Positions 25,740 through 35,466 of a DNA stretch of 64,000 nt are shown here, in pieces. Below the pieces are notes generated by a model. It saw only the letters and a program-made list of their open reading frames with translations, made no database searches and was not told the origin of the DNA. Each line of letters opens with the position of its first letter. Positions within the stretch are counted from its first letter, which is position 1. Where the stretch lies: contig NZ_CP059973.1 in assembly GCF_009193295.2 (NCBI RefSeq), positions 5,084,001 through 5,148,000 of the forward strand. The letters run 5' to 3'. The DNA is from Bacteroides luhongzhouii (lineage in GTDB: Bacteria; Bacteroidota; Bacteroidia; Bacteroidales; Bacteroidaceae). The position numbers and the translations under genes were made by a program.

Positions 25740-28373
25740 ATGAGAATGTATGTCAAAGTAATGGCAGCGGTCATTGCATGTATATTGCTGAGTGGAGAAA
25801 CGCTCTCGGCATTTGCAACTACCCCCGCTACAGAAAATCTGAGTTGGTTTAAAAAGAAAAAGAAAAAACCAGAAGAGAAAGAAGAGGAGAGCAAAAGCGA
25901 CTACGAGAAATTAGTGGAAGGCAGTAAAACGACCAAAGGGATGTTTGCTGTACATCAAAAGAAGAATGATTATTATTTTGAGATTCCCACCTCACTTTTG
26001 GGACGTGATTTATTAGTTGTCAATAAGCTGCAACGAGTTCCTGCCGAACTTAACGATGCGGGCGTAAACCGCGGAGTAAACTATGAGAATCAGATGGTTT
26101 GCATGGAATGGGACAAAGCAACGGGCAAACTAATGTTACGACAACAACGTCCATTACCTCTGGCCCCCCAAACGGATGCTATCTTCCGTTCGGTAAAGGA
26201 TAATTTTATCTCACCATTGATTGCCGCATTCAAGATCGAAGCGGTCAATGCAGATTCTACGGCATTAGTAATCAAGGTGAATGATATTTATGATGGTACG
26301 GAAACCAGTATCAATAACGTATTTACCAATATCAATCTGGGTACTTCAGCCATCAAGAATTTATCACGTATTCTATCCATCAAATCCTTTTCAAACAATG
26401 TCGTGGCAACTTCCGAGTTGACTACCCGGGTAACAGAAGGCACTACTACTGTTTATGTAACGGTGGAAGTTAGTTCTTCTATTCTCTTACTGCCCGAAAA
26501 GCCGATGATGGGACGATTCGACAATCAGAAGGTCGGTTATTTCACGAATCCGTTATTAAGTTTCAGTGATGCACAGCAGCGTACGGATAAGACACAGTAT
26601 ATCACCCGCTGGCGCATGGAACCCAAACCGGAAGACCGGGAGGCTTATCTGAATGGTCAGATGGTGGAACCTGCCAAACCAATTGTCTTCTACATTGACA
26701 ATTCAACTCCTTACCAATGGCGTTCGTACATAAAGAGAGGTATCGAGGACTGGCAGATTGCTTTTGAAAAGGCTGGTTTCAAGAATGCGATTATCGCCAA
26801 AGAAATCACGGACAGTATGCATGTAGACATGGATGATGTCAATTACTCCGTACTGACTTACGCTGCTTCGGAAAAGAAAAATGCAATGGGACCTTCTCTG
26901 TTAGATCCCCGTTCCGGAGAAATCCTGGAAGCCGATATTATGTGGTGGCACAATGTGCTTTCTATGGTACGTGAATGGATTACTGTCCAGACCGGAACAG
27001 TGTGTCCGGAAGCACGTAATGTGCAATTGCCTGATGCTTTGATGGGAGATGCCATTCGATTTGTAGCCTGTCATGAAGTAGGCCACTCTTTGGGCCTCCG
27101 CCACAATATGATGGGTTCATGGGCTTTCCCGACAGACTCATTACGTTCTGAGGCATTCACTTCCAGAATGAATTCTACCGCTTCATCCATCATGGATTAT
27201 GCACGATTCAATTATATCGCACAGCCTGGAGATGGCGTGAAAGTTCTTTCTCCGCATATCGGTCCTTATGACATGTTCGCCATCGAATATGGGTATCGTT
27301 GGTACGGAAAGAATACTCCGGAAGAAGAAAAGGATATTTTATTCGATTTCTTGAGCAAACATACTGATCGGCTTTATAAATATAGTGAAGCACAGGATGT
27401 CCGCGATGCGGTAGATCCACGTGCACAGAACGAAGATTTAGGTGATGATCCGGTTCGTTCTTCTTTACTTGGCATTGAGAATCTGAAACGTATCGTTCCA
27501 CAAATTCTTCAATGGACTACTACCGGTGAGAAGGGACAAACTTATGAAGAAGCATCTCGCCTCTACTATGCCGTAATCAACCAATGGAACAACTATTTAT
27601 ATCATGTCCTTGCCAATATTGGCGGTATCTACATTGAAAATACAATCGTAGGAGACGGCGTTAAAACTTACACATTCGTAGAGAAAGAGAAACAACAAGC
27701 TTCACTGAAATTTCTGATGGATGAAGTTTTGACATACCCTAAATGGTTGTTTGACACGGAAGTAGGACAATATACTTATCTGCTTCGCAATACTCCCATC
27801 GGAAAACAGGAGAATGCTCCGACACAAATCTTAAAGAACGCCCAAGCCTATATCCTTTGGGATTTACTTGGCAATACTCGTTTGATGCGTATGATAGAAA
27901 ATGAATCTGTCAACGGAAAGAAAGCCTTTACAGTAGTGGAACTTATGGACGGACTTCATAAGAACATTTTCGGTGTTACCGAACGTGGTGGTATCCCTAA
28001 CGTTATGGAACGTTCTTTGCAGAAAAACTTCCTCGATGCATTACTTACAGCCGCTGCAGAACCTGAAGCCGTTAAAATCAACAAGAAGATTGCCAACGAA
28101 CATTTCTTGCTTGACCACGCTACTCCTTTCTGCAGCTGTTACGCTGCCGAACAACGTGCACTTCGTCAGGAAGACCGGATGGGTGCTCCACGTGTACTCA
28201 ATTTCTATGGCAGTCAACTCAACCGTATTTCAGATGCTATTTCTGTGAAACGCGGTGAATTATTACGTATCAAGAAGTTGTTGCAGAACCGTCTCGGAAC
28301 TTCCGATACCGCTGCACGCTATCATTATGAGGACATGATTCTGCGTATTAATACGGCTTTAGGAATCAAATAA
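25740..28373 (+). CDS. Zinc-dependent metzincin-type metalloprotease (DUF5117/DUF5118)
   Basis: 877 aa. Signal peptide (MYVKVMAAVIACILLSGETL). DUF5118/DUF5117 regions fill the N-terminal half. The metzincin site HEVGHSLGLRH has zinc ligands His445, His449 and His455 with catalytic Glu446, and a downstream Met-turn candidate SSIMDYARF. The family is frequent in Bacteroidetes, exported, and its substrates are unknown. A SusC/SusD pair starts 30 bp downstream on the same strand, which suggests one unit that digests and imports peptides or a protein-bound ligand. Confidence 0.92.
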   Translation: MRMYVKVMAAVIACILLSGETLSAFATTPATENLSWFKKKKKKPEEKEEESKSDYEKLVEGSKTTKGMFAVHQKKNDYYFEIPTSLLGRDLLVVNKLQRVPAELNDAGVNRGVNYENQMVCMEWDKATGKLMLRQQRPLPLAPQTDAIFRSVKDNFISPLIAAFKIEAVNADSTALVIKVNDIYDGTETSINNVFTNINLGTSAIKNLSRILSIKSFSNNVVATSELTTRVTEGTTTVYVTVEVSSSILLLPEKPMMGRFDNQKVGYFTNPLLSFSDAQQRTDKTQYITRWRMEPKPEDREAYLNGQMVEPAKPIVFYIDNSTPYQWRSYIKRGIEDWQIAFEKAGFKNAIIAKEITDSMHVDMDDVNYSVLTYAASEKKNAMGPSLLDPRSGEILEADIMWWHNVLSMVREWITVQTGTVCPEARNVQLPDALMGDAIRFVACHEVGHSLGLRHNMMGSWAFPTDSLRSEAFTSRMNSTASSIMDYARFNYIAQPGDGVKVLSPHIGPYDMFAIEYGYRWYGKNTPEEEKDILFDFLSKHTDRLYKYSEAQDVRDAVDPRAQNEDLGDDPVRSSLLGIENLKRIVPQILQWTTTGEKGQTYEEASRLYYAVINQWNNYLYHVLANIGGIYIENTIVGDGVKTYTFVEKEKQQASLKFLMDEVLTYPKWLFDTEVGQYTYLLRNTPIGKQENAPTQILKNAQAYILWDLLGNTRLMRMIENESVNGKKAFTVVELMDGLHKNIFGVTERGGIPNVMERSLQKNFLDALLTAAAEPEAVKINKKIANEHFLLDHATPFCSCYAAEQRALRQEDRMGAPRVLNFYGSQLNRISDAISVKRGELLRIKKLLQNRLGTSDTAARYHYEDMILRINTALGIK

Positions 28374-28403
28374 AACCACTTATTACTTTAACTATCTACA
28401 TTA

Positions 28404-31400
28404 ATGAGAAAAAAATACTTGTGCATTCTTATATGCCTCTTTGCAAATGCGCTGGCCTTTGCCAGCGCTGCTAATCGTACAATCACCGGAGTCGTTATAT
28501 CCGGTGAAGATAATGAACCTCTGATCGGCGCTTCCGTATATGTTAACGCAGACGATTTGAAAAAGGCCGGAGCATCACAGACTTCTCTAGGTACTATCAC
28601 TGATATGGATGGTAAATTCTCCATTTCCATTCCGGAAAAGGTGACTAGGTTACATTGTAGTTATATAGGATTTGAAGAACAAGACATCGTTTTGCAAGCA
28701 GGAAAAGATACTTATCGTATTGTACTTCAAGCTTCTGCACACACATTGGGAGACGTCGTAGTAACCGGTTATCAAGAACTGGAACGTCGTAAACTGACTG
28801 CTGCCATTGCCAAAGTAGATGTTACAGATGGAATGGTAGGTGCTGCAAAAAGTATCGACCAGGCATTAGCGGGACAAATCGCCGGTGTGGCTGTAACGAC
28901 AACTTCCGGTGCACCGGGAGCTCCAGCACGTATTCGTATTCGTGGTACTGCTTCACTGAATGGAACACAAGACCCGCTGTGGGTATTGGATGGAATACCA
29001 TTGGAAGGGACTGATATTCCAGAAATCAACAAAGATAACGATAATGACATCGTAAATATGTCACAATCTTCTATCGCAGGTTTAAGTCCAAACGACATTG
29101 AAAGCATTACGATATTAAAAGATGCAGCTGCTACTGCTATCTATGGTGCACGTGCTGCAAATGGCGTAATTGTGGTAACAACCAAAAGAGGAAAAACCGG
29201 AAAACCTGTTATTAACTTCAATACTAAATTGACTTATACTCCAAATCTCAATACTTCACGACTCAACTTACTAAACTCGGAAGAGAAAGTCGATTTGGAA
29301 CTTCAATTATTAAAAGAAGCACGGTTTGACATATTATGGGGATTAACAGATCCGATACCGGTATTTCCTGAAAAAGGAAAAGTTGCTGCTATCATGAAGC
29401 AATATAACTTAATAGACATCTATAAAGAACAGGGGTGGAACGGACTGACACCTGAAGCCCAAAATTCTATAAACAAACTGAAAACAATCAATACAGACTG
29501 GAATGATATATTATTCAGAGATGCTTTCACGCAAGAATATAACTTTAGCATTTCTGGTGGTAGCGAAAAGGTTACTTATTACAACTCACTTGGTTATGTC
29601 AAAGAAAACGGAAATGTACCAGGTGTAAGCATGAGCCGTTTTAATCTGACCAGTAAAACGTCTTACCAAATCAACAAAATATTAAAAATTGGAATGTCTA
29701 TTTTTGCCAACAGACGCAAGAATAACACATTTATGACTGATACTTACGGACTTATTAACCCTATATATTATTCACGTATCGCCAACCCTTACTTTGCTCC
29801 GTTTGACGAACAAGGAAACTACCTTTACGATTACGACGTAGTCAGAAGTAATGAAACAGATGAAAAGCAAGGCTTCAATATATTCGAAGAACGAGCAAAT
29901 ACCAATAAAGAGTCTGTCACCACAGCCATCAATTCTATCTTTGATGTTCAGCTACGTTTTAACGATCAGTGGAAAGTTTATTCACAGATTGGTGTGCAAT
30001 GGGATCAATTGTCGCAAGAAGAATATGCCGGGATAAATTCATATAATATTAGGAATATACGTGAAACCAATAAATATTGGAAAAATGGTGTACAAACCTA
30101 TCTTATACCAGAAGGAGGCATGCTTAAAACAACTAATAGTACAACCTCACAACTCACATGGAAAATCCAGGGAGAATACAAAAACACATTTGGGGATATA
30201 CATGACATACAAATAATGGCTGGTTCGGAAATTCGCAAAAACTGGGTAGACAACCAAGCCTCAACCGGATACGGATATGATCCCAAGAAACTAACATTCC
30301 AGAATCTCATATTTAAAGATGAAGCACAAGCCAATGATTGGAATCTAAAAACTAAATCGTACAAGGAAAACGCTTTTGCTTCTTTCTTTGCCAATGGTTC
30401 ATATACTTTAATGAATCGTTATACATTGGGAGGAAGTGTGCGCATGGATGGTTCTGATTTATTCGGAGTAGATAAGAAATACCGTTTCTTACCAATCTAT
30501 TCGGTAAGTGGTTTGTGGCGTTTATCTAATGAATCGTTCATTAGACAATACAAATGGATTGATAATTTAGCTCTTCGCCTTTCTTATGGTTTACAAGGAA
30601 ATATTGATAAGGGAACCTCTCCATTCCTAGTCGGGAAATATGATAATGTGAATATTTTACCTGGTTACAGTGAAGAAAATATTATTATCAATAGTGCTCC
30701 CAACAGTAAATTACGCTGGGAAAAAACAGCATCTTACAATTTAGGAATGGATTTTTCCGTACTCAATCAAGCCATCAATCTTAGTGTAGATTACTACTAT
30801 AGAAAAGGAACAGACTTAATTGGTTCTAAAGCATTAGCTTTGGAAAATGGATTCACTAATATGTCTATAAACTGGGCTAGTATGGAAAATAAAGGTGTAG
30901 AAGTAAATCTGCAGACACGTAATATCACCACTAAAAACTTCTCTTGGTACACTACTTTCAACTTCGCATATAATCAAAATAAAGTACTAAAAGTACTTAC
31001 AGATAAAAGCCAAGTGACTCCTAGTCTGGAAGGATATCCTGTAGGTGCAATCTTTGCGCTAAAAACAAAAGGTATAAATCCTGATACAGGACAAATCTAT
31101 CTTGAGAATAAAGAGGGCAAAGCTGTCACTGTAGAAGAATTATTTAGAATGACATCGAATGAAGACGGACTTGGCACTTACCAAATAGGACCGAATAGCG
31201 AAGAACAAAGAGATTTCTACAGCTATGTCGGAACGTCAGACGCTCCCTATACGGGCGGTTTTCTAAATACGTTCAATTACCGAAATTGGGAACTGAATCT
31301 GAATTTTTCATATAATTTTGGAGCACACGTAAAAACAACTCCAAGTTATAATGTGTCTGACTTAGATCCAGGACGCAATATGAATAGAGACATACTGGAT

Positions 31401-31751
31401 AGATGGACACCGGAAAATAAAACAGGAAAATTCCCTGCATTAGCAACGTATAACTACAATCCGGCTGACTACTACTTGTTCAGTACTCGAAATGACATTT
31501 ACAGATCACTGGACATCTGGGTAAAAAAACTAAGCTTTGTACGCTTACAAAATATTCGTCTTGCTTATCGGGTGCCATCCGAATGGCTGCATAAACTAAG
31601 TATCGGCGGAGCAACTGTAGGATTAGAGGCTCGTAACCTATTCGTTATCAGCTCTAATTATGATAATTATATGGATCCGGAGTCAATGGGCAACCTATAC
31701 TCTACCCCAGTTCCCAAATCCATTACCTTCAATCTAAGTCTTAACTTTTAA
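28404..31751 (+). CDS. SusC/RagA-type TonB-dependent outer membrane transporter
   Basis: 1115 aa. Signal peptide, carboxypeptidase-like regulatory domain (about 22-110: TITGVVISGEDNEPLIGASV), TonB-box region LGDVVVTGYQ, plug domain with RIRIRGTASLNGTQDPLWVL and ILKDAAATAIYGARAANG, then the 22-strand barrel ending in FNLSLNF with terminal Phe. It forms the transport half of a SusCD complex at the outer membrane. There is no glycoside hydrolase or sugar regulator nearby; the protease upstream favours a peptide ligand, as known for RagAB. Confidence 0.95.
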   Translation: MRKKYLCILICLFANALAFASAANRTITGVVISGEDNEPLIGASVYVNADDLKKAGASQTSLGTITDMDGKFSISIPEKVTRLHCSYIGFEEQDIVLQAGKDTYRIVLQASAHTLGDVVVTGYQELERRKLTAAIAKVDVTDGMVGAAKSIDQALAGQIAGVAVTTTSGAPGAPARIRIRGTASLNGTQDPLWVLDGIPLEGTDIPEINKDNDNDIVNMSQSSIAGLSPNDIESITILKDAAATAIYGARAANGVIVVTTKRGKTGKPVINFNTKLTYTPNLNTSRLNLLNSEEKVDLELQLLKEARFDILWGLTDPIPVFPEKGKVAAIMKQYNLIDIYKEQGWNGLTPEAQNSINKLKTINTDWNDILFRDAFTQEYNFSISGGSEKVTYYNSLGYVKENGNVPGVSMSRFNLTSKTSYQINKILKIGMSIFANRRKNNTFMTDTYGLINPIYYSRIANPYFAPFDEQGNYLYDYDVVRSNETDEKQGFNIFEERANTNKESVTTAINSIFDVQLRFNDQWKVYSQIGVQWDQLSQEEYAGINSYNIRNIRETNKYWKNGVQTYLIPEGGMLKTTNSTTSQLTWKIQGEYKNTFGDIHDIQIMAGSEIRKNWVDNQASTGYGYDPKKLTFQNLIFKDEAQANDWNLKTKSYKENAFASFFANGSYTLMNRYTLGGSVRMDGSDLFGVDKKYRFLPIYSVSGLWRLSNESFIRQYKWIDNLALRLSYGLQGNIDKGTSPFLVGKYDNVNILPGYSEENIIINSAPNSKLRWEKTASYNLGMDFSVLNQAINLSVDYYYRKGTDLIGSKALALENGFTNMSINWASMENKGVEVNLQTRNITTKNFSWYTTFNFAYNQNKVLKVLTDKSQVTPSLEGYPVGAIFALKTKGINPDTGQIYLENKEGKAVTVEELFRMTSNEDGLGTYQIGPNSEEQRDFYSYVGTSDAPYTGGFLNTFNYRNWELNLNFSYNFGAHVKTTPSYNVSDLDPGRNMNRDILDRWTPENKTGKFPALATYNYNPADYYLFSTRNDIYRSLDIWVKKLSFVRLQNIRLAYRVPSEWLHKLSIGGATVGLEARNLFVISSNYDNYMDPESMGNLYSTPVPKSITFNLSLNF

Positions 31752-31761
31752 AAAATATATT

Positions 31762-33099
31762 ATGACAAAGAAAATATATTATATATTCACATTAATAGGA
31801 AGCCTGTTATTATCTTCTTGTGATAGTTATTTGGACATACAGCCAGTAGGCCAAGTAATTCCCAATACGCTAGCTGAATACAGAGCTTTATTCACAACAG
31901 CTTACAATACAGCACTCAATGACAGAGGAATATGCGAAATCAGAACAGATATCGCAACCATATTACAGTCTGATGCCACTTCCAAAAATTCTTTAGGAGA
32001 TGTTGAAAAATGGAATGATGTTAATCCGAATGCAAGTACGAGACAATTTGGATGGGCGGCCTATTATACCAATATCTATTATGCCAACGCAATCATCGAT
32101 AAAAAAGATGAAATATCAGAAGGAAGTCAAGAAGATATTAATCAATTAGTTGGAGAAGCTTACCTCATGAGAGCATATATGCACTTTATATTGGTCAATC
32201 TTTATGGACAACCTTATACAGCTGCCGGAGCATTAGAAACCAAAGCAGTTCCTCTCAAACTCAATACTGATTTAGAAGAAATACCATCACGAAACACTGT
32301 AAAAGAAATATATACCTCTATATTGTCTGATATAGAAACAGCAAGGAAACTGATTAATAAAAAAGAATGGGAAGTTCAATATTCATACCGTTTCTCAACA
32401 TTGTCAGTAGATGCTATGGAATCACGGGTATATTTATACATGGGTGAATGGGGCAAATCTTATGAATCTTCGGAACGTGTACTAGCCGGAAAATCAACAT
32501 TAGTGAACCTAAACAATGAAGGAGACAAACTTCCTAATGAATTTACATCTGTAGAAATGATCACTGCCTATGAAATTTTCCCGAATAGCGATTATGCCGG
32601 ATCACTCTTACTGTACCCTGCATTTTTACAAGAATATGAGGAAGGAAAAGATCTACGCCCAAACAAGTACTATCAAGCAAATAAAAATGGAGATTATACT
32701 TCTATCAAAAGTGGTGAATCTAAATTCAAATGTACTTTCCGCACTGGAGAGTTTTATTTAAATTCAGCAGAAGCTGCTGCACATTTAAACAAATTGCCTG
32801 AAGCACGTTCACGACTTCTAAAGTTAGTAGAGAATCGTTATACACCAGAAGGTTATGAACAAAAGAAGAATGAAATAAATGCGATGAGCCAAGAAAAGCT
32901 AATCACAGAAATTCTGAAAGAACGCGCTCGTGAGCTTGCTTTTGAAGGACATCGCTGGTTTGATTTACGCCGAACTACTCGACCAGAAATCAAAAAAGAA
33001 ATAGAAGATGTGACCTACACACTTGTACAAGATGATTCCCGCTATACATTGCGTATTCCACAAGATGCAATTGATGCCAATCCTGGATTATTAAACTAA
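31762..33099 (+). CDS. SusD/RagB-type surface lipoprotein
   Basis: 445 aa, at the short end for SusD. Lipobox LLLSSC with Cys at residue 20, then the SusD start DSYLDIQPVGQVIPNTLAEY. Middle TPR-like helices (GEAYLMRAYMHFILVNLYGQ) and the C-terminal motif ERARELAFEGHRWFDLRRTT are classic. It is the ligand-capturing lid of the SusC barrel encoded 10 bp upstream. Confidence 0.95.
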   Translation: MTKKIYYIFTLIGSLLLSSCDSYLDIQPVGQVIPNTLAEYRALFTTAYNTALNDRGICEIRTDIATILQSDATSKNSLGDVEKWNDVNPNASTRQFGWAAYYTNIYYANAIIDKKDEISEGSQEDINQLVGEAYLMRAYMHFILVNLYGQPYTAAGALETKAVPLKLNTDLEEIPSRNTVKEIYTSILSDIETARKLINKKEWEVQYSYRFSTLSVDAMESRVYLYMGEWGKSYESSERVLAGKSTLVNLNNEGDKLPNEFTSVEMITAYEIFPNSDYAGSLLLYPAFLQEYEEGKDLRPNKYYQANKNGDYTSIKSGESKFKCTFRTGEFYLNSAEAAAHLNKLPEARSRLLKLVENRYTPEGYEQKKNEINAMSQEKLITEILKERARELAFEGHRWFDLRRTTRPEIKKEIEDVTYTLVQDDSRYTLRIPQDAIDANPGLLN

Positions 33100-33153
33100 T
33101 AACATATTACCATCTATATTCTTATAGATATCACTAAATAACAAACTATAAAA

Positions 33154-33190
33154 AACTCTCTTTACCAAAAGCGTAAGGGGAGTTTTTTTA
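33154..33190 (+). terminator. Rho-independent terminator after the SusCD genes
   Basis: AACTCTCTTTAC (33154-33165) and GTAAGGGGAGTT (33173-33184) form a 12-bp stem with two G-U pairs, followed by seven or more T. Confidence 0.85.
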
Positions 33191-33262
33191 TTCTGTCCAC
33201 TAACTACTTTATATTTTATCTACACATCTCGTCCATCGCTAAATCTTTATCCCCCAAAAGAA

Positions 33263-33292
33263 TTGCCGATTAACAGAAAATCCATATCTTTG
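33263..33292 (+). promoter_or_regulatory. Promoter of the rod-like RNA
   Basis: TTG (33263-33265), 19-bp spacer, TATCTTTG (33285-33292). Predicted start of transcription about 33298-33300. Confidence 0.75.
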
Positions 33293-33298
33293 TAGCGA

Positions 33299-33500
33299 CT
33301 TATTACGATTAATAACGTAGAAGCGTTTAGAATATTATCTCTATTCAGAATCTGGTAAATTCTTTAATTGGGGAGATAATGGCAACTAAGCGTTCACGTC
33401 TTTGTTATATGCAAGGGCGTGGACTCTGTTGTTCATTTCCCAATAGGCTTACCAGAGCCTTGAATAGAATGAACTAACGACGTCCACGCTTCTCTTGTAT
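33299..33500 (+). ncRNA. Rod-shaped structured RNA, 6S-like in outline
   Basis: About 200 nt directly after a strong promoter. Nested complementary segments give one long rod: AGAAGCGT (33319-33326) with ACGCTTCT (33486-33493); CTATTCA (33341-33347) with TGAATAG (33461-33467); TCTGGTAA (33351-33358) with TTACCAGA (33449-33456); ATTGGG (33367-33372) with CCCAAT (33439-33444); terminal hairpin CACGTCTTT (33395-33403) with AAGGGCGTG (33413-33421). Between the first two stems is an internal bubble of 14 and 18 nt. Closing stem, central bubble and long terminal arm resemble 6S RNA. It could instead be a structured 5' leader of the WG-repeat gene, whose ATG is at 33543; no terminator separates them. 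Confidence 0.5.
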
Positions 33501-33542
33501 ATATATGGTATCCGGACGCTTACCACACAAACAATAAAGAAA

Positions 33543-34226
33543 ATGAGCAGCACTATTACAAAGTTCTTCGCTTCTTTTTTAGCTTATGGGGTAGCTAATA
33601 AGAAAAAGCGCTTCTCGGCCATTGGCCGTTTCTCTGAAGGATTGGCACCGGTTAAAGGAAAAATCCAATGGGGATACATTAATAAAGAATATGACGTTGT
33701 CATTCCTCTAATGTATGAACGGGCTTTCTCGTTTAAAGAAGGATTAGGGATGGTAGTACTCAATTCTCAATACGGATTCATCGACCATACCGGACAAATA
33801 CGGATTCCGTTTAAATACGCAGCCGCTCACTCGTTTGAGCAAGAATGTGCACGAGTATGTCACGATGGATTATGGGGACTGATTGACAGACAAGGAAACT
33901 ACATTCTTCCACCGACTTACAGTCAAATAGAGCTATTCGCGGAAGGATTAGCCCTCGTCTCACTACACAACAAAGTAGGATTCATTAATAAGAAAGGAGA
34001 AGTTGTCATTCCGTTGGAATATGATAATGGATGCTCTTTTTCTGAAGGATTGGCTGCTGTTTGCATTGAAAGCCAGTCATCCAAGTGGGGATACATAAAC
34101 AAAGATAATGAAGAAGTACTTCCTTTTAAGTACGATATTGCAGAACCCTTTTATAACAACATAGCTCGAGTGGGTCTCTATGGAAAAAACATGAAAATCA
34201 ACAAGCAGGGCAGTGAATGTCTATAA
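33543..34226 (+). CDS. WG-repeat protein
   Basis: 227 aa from MSSTITKFFASFLAYGVANK; an ATG 48 bp upstream is less likely. It consists of five to six WG/KWG repeats of about 35 residues, each with the pattern WGYINKxxxVxIPLxYxxAxxFxEGLAxV (seen at QWGYINKEYD, YGFIDHTGQI, WGLIDRQGNY, VGFINKKGEV, WGYINKDNEE). Such repeats form beta structures of unknown role. There is no clear signal peptide. The gene follows the rod-like RNA and ends at a strong terminator. Confidence 0.88.
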   Translation: MSSTITKFFASFLAYGVANKKKRFSAIGRFSEGLAPVKGKIQWGYINKEYDVVIPLMYERAFSFKEGLGMVVLNSQYGFIDHTGQIRIPFKYAAAHSFEQECARVCHDGLWGLIDRQGNYILPPTYSQIELFAEGLALVSLHNKVGFINKKGEVVIPLEYDNGCSFSEGLAAVCIESQSSKWGYINKDNEEVLPFKYDIAEPFYNNIARVGLYGKNMKINKQGSECL

Positions 34227-34283
34227 AACAACCACTCTACGCATTTATTCATCTCAACACGCGAAGACATTCTGTTCTAAAAC

Positions 34284-34317
34284 ATCCCCTTACGAATAAC
34301 AACGTAAGGGGATTTTT
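34284..34317 (+). terminator. Rho-independent terminator after the WG-repeat gene
   Basis: ATCCCCTTACG (34284-34294) and CGTAAGGGGAT (34303-34313), perfect 11-bp stem followed by TTTT. Confidence 0.9.
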
Positions 34318-34356
34318 CGTACTTTCGAACACGTTAAATCTTTAATACGCAACATT

Positions 34357-35466
34357 ATGATTATCGGAGTACCAAAGGAAATCAAAAACAATGAGAACCG
34401 TGTAGGCATGACACCTTCGGGAGTGGCTGAAGTGGTAAAACAAGGGCATCGGGTATTTATCCAACATACAGCGGGAATAAATAGCGGTTTTCCGGATGAA
34501 GCATATCAAGCTGTCGGCGCACATATCCTGCCAACAATAGAAGATATTTACGCCACTGCCGAGATGATCGTAAAGGTGAAAGAGCCGATAATCACTGAAT
34601 ATAACTTAATAAGAAAAGGACAGTTACTATTCACTTATTTCCATTTTGCTTCCGACAGGGAGTTAACCCTTGCCATGCTCTCCAACAAATCAATATGCCT
34701 GGCTTACGAAACTGTAGAAGAAGCAGACCACACATTACCTTTATTAATTCCGATGAGCGAAGTTGCCGGACGTATGTCTATTCAGGAAGGTGCCCGTTTC
34801 CTGGAAAAGCCGCAAGGTGGAAAAGGTATTCTTTTGGGAGGTGTGCCAGGTGTTAAACCGGCTAAAGTATTAATTTTAGGTGGCGGAATCGTAGGTAGCA
34901 ATGCTGCGCAAATGGCTGCGGGAATGGGGGCAGACGTCACTATCACAGATATAAATCTGGCACGTTTGCGCTATTTGAGTGAAACACTTCCTAAGAATGT
35001 AAAGACATTGTATGCATCCGAACTAAGAATCAGAAAAGAATTGCCGGATGTTGATTTAGTTATCGGTTCCGTATTGATTCCCGGCGATAAAGCACCGCAT
35101 CTGATTACTAAAGAGATGCTTTCGATGATGCAACCCGGCACAGTATTAGTAGATGTAGCGATTGACCAGGGAGGATGTTTCGAGACTTCTCACCCAACCA
35201 CCCACAGTGCACCGACCTATATTGTAGACGGAATCATTCATTATGCAGTAGCTAATATTCCGGGAGCCGTACCTTATACTTCCACTCTTGCACTGACTAA
35301 TGCTACCCTCCCCTACGTGATCGCTTTAGCAAATAAAGGATGGAAAAAAGCCTGCAAAGATAATCCGGCATTGGCTCTCGGACTGAATATTGTAGAAGGA
35401 AAAATCGTTTATAAAGCTGTAGCCGATGTATTTGGTTTGAAATACGAACCTGTCAGCCTATCATAA
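34357..35466 (+). CDS. ald: Alanine dehydrogenase
   Basis: 369 aa, standard length. N-terminal PNT-like substrate domain (GVPKEIKNNENRVGMTPSGV with Arg15) and NAD-binding Rossmann domain with GGGIVGSNAAQMAAGMGADV, then the conserved DVAIDQGGCFETS. Catalyses reversible NAD-linked oxidative deamination of alanine to pyruvate and ammonia. Its last 14 bp overlap the 3' end of the convergent FabK-like gene. Confidence 0.93.
   Translation: MIIGVPKEIKNNENRVGMTPSGVAEVVKQGHRVFIQHTAGINSGFPDEAYQAVGAHILPTIEDIYATAEMIVKVKEPIITEYNLIRKGQLLFTYFHFASDRELTLAMLSNKSICLAYETVEEADHTLPLLIPMSEVAGRMSIQEGARFLEKPQGGKGILLGGVPGVKPAKVLILGGGIVGSNAAQMAAGMGADVTITDINLARLRYLSETLPKNVKTLYASELRIRKELPDVDLVIGSVLIPGDKAPHLITKEMLSMMQPGTVLVDVAIDQGGCFETSHPTTHSAPTYIVDGIIHYAVANIPGAVPYTSTLALTNATLPYVIALANKGWKKACKDNPALALGLNIVEGKIVYKAVADVFGLKYEPVSLS

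Larger units (their letters stand above)
33100..33542. other. Intergenic region: terminator, promoter and structured RNA candidate
   Basis: 443 bp. It contains the SusD terminator (33154-33190), a promoter with ideal spacing (33263-33292) and a rod-like RNA (about 33299-33500) before the WG-repeat gene. Confidence 0.8.
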
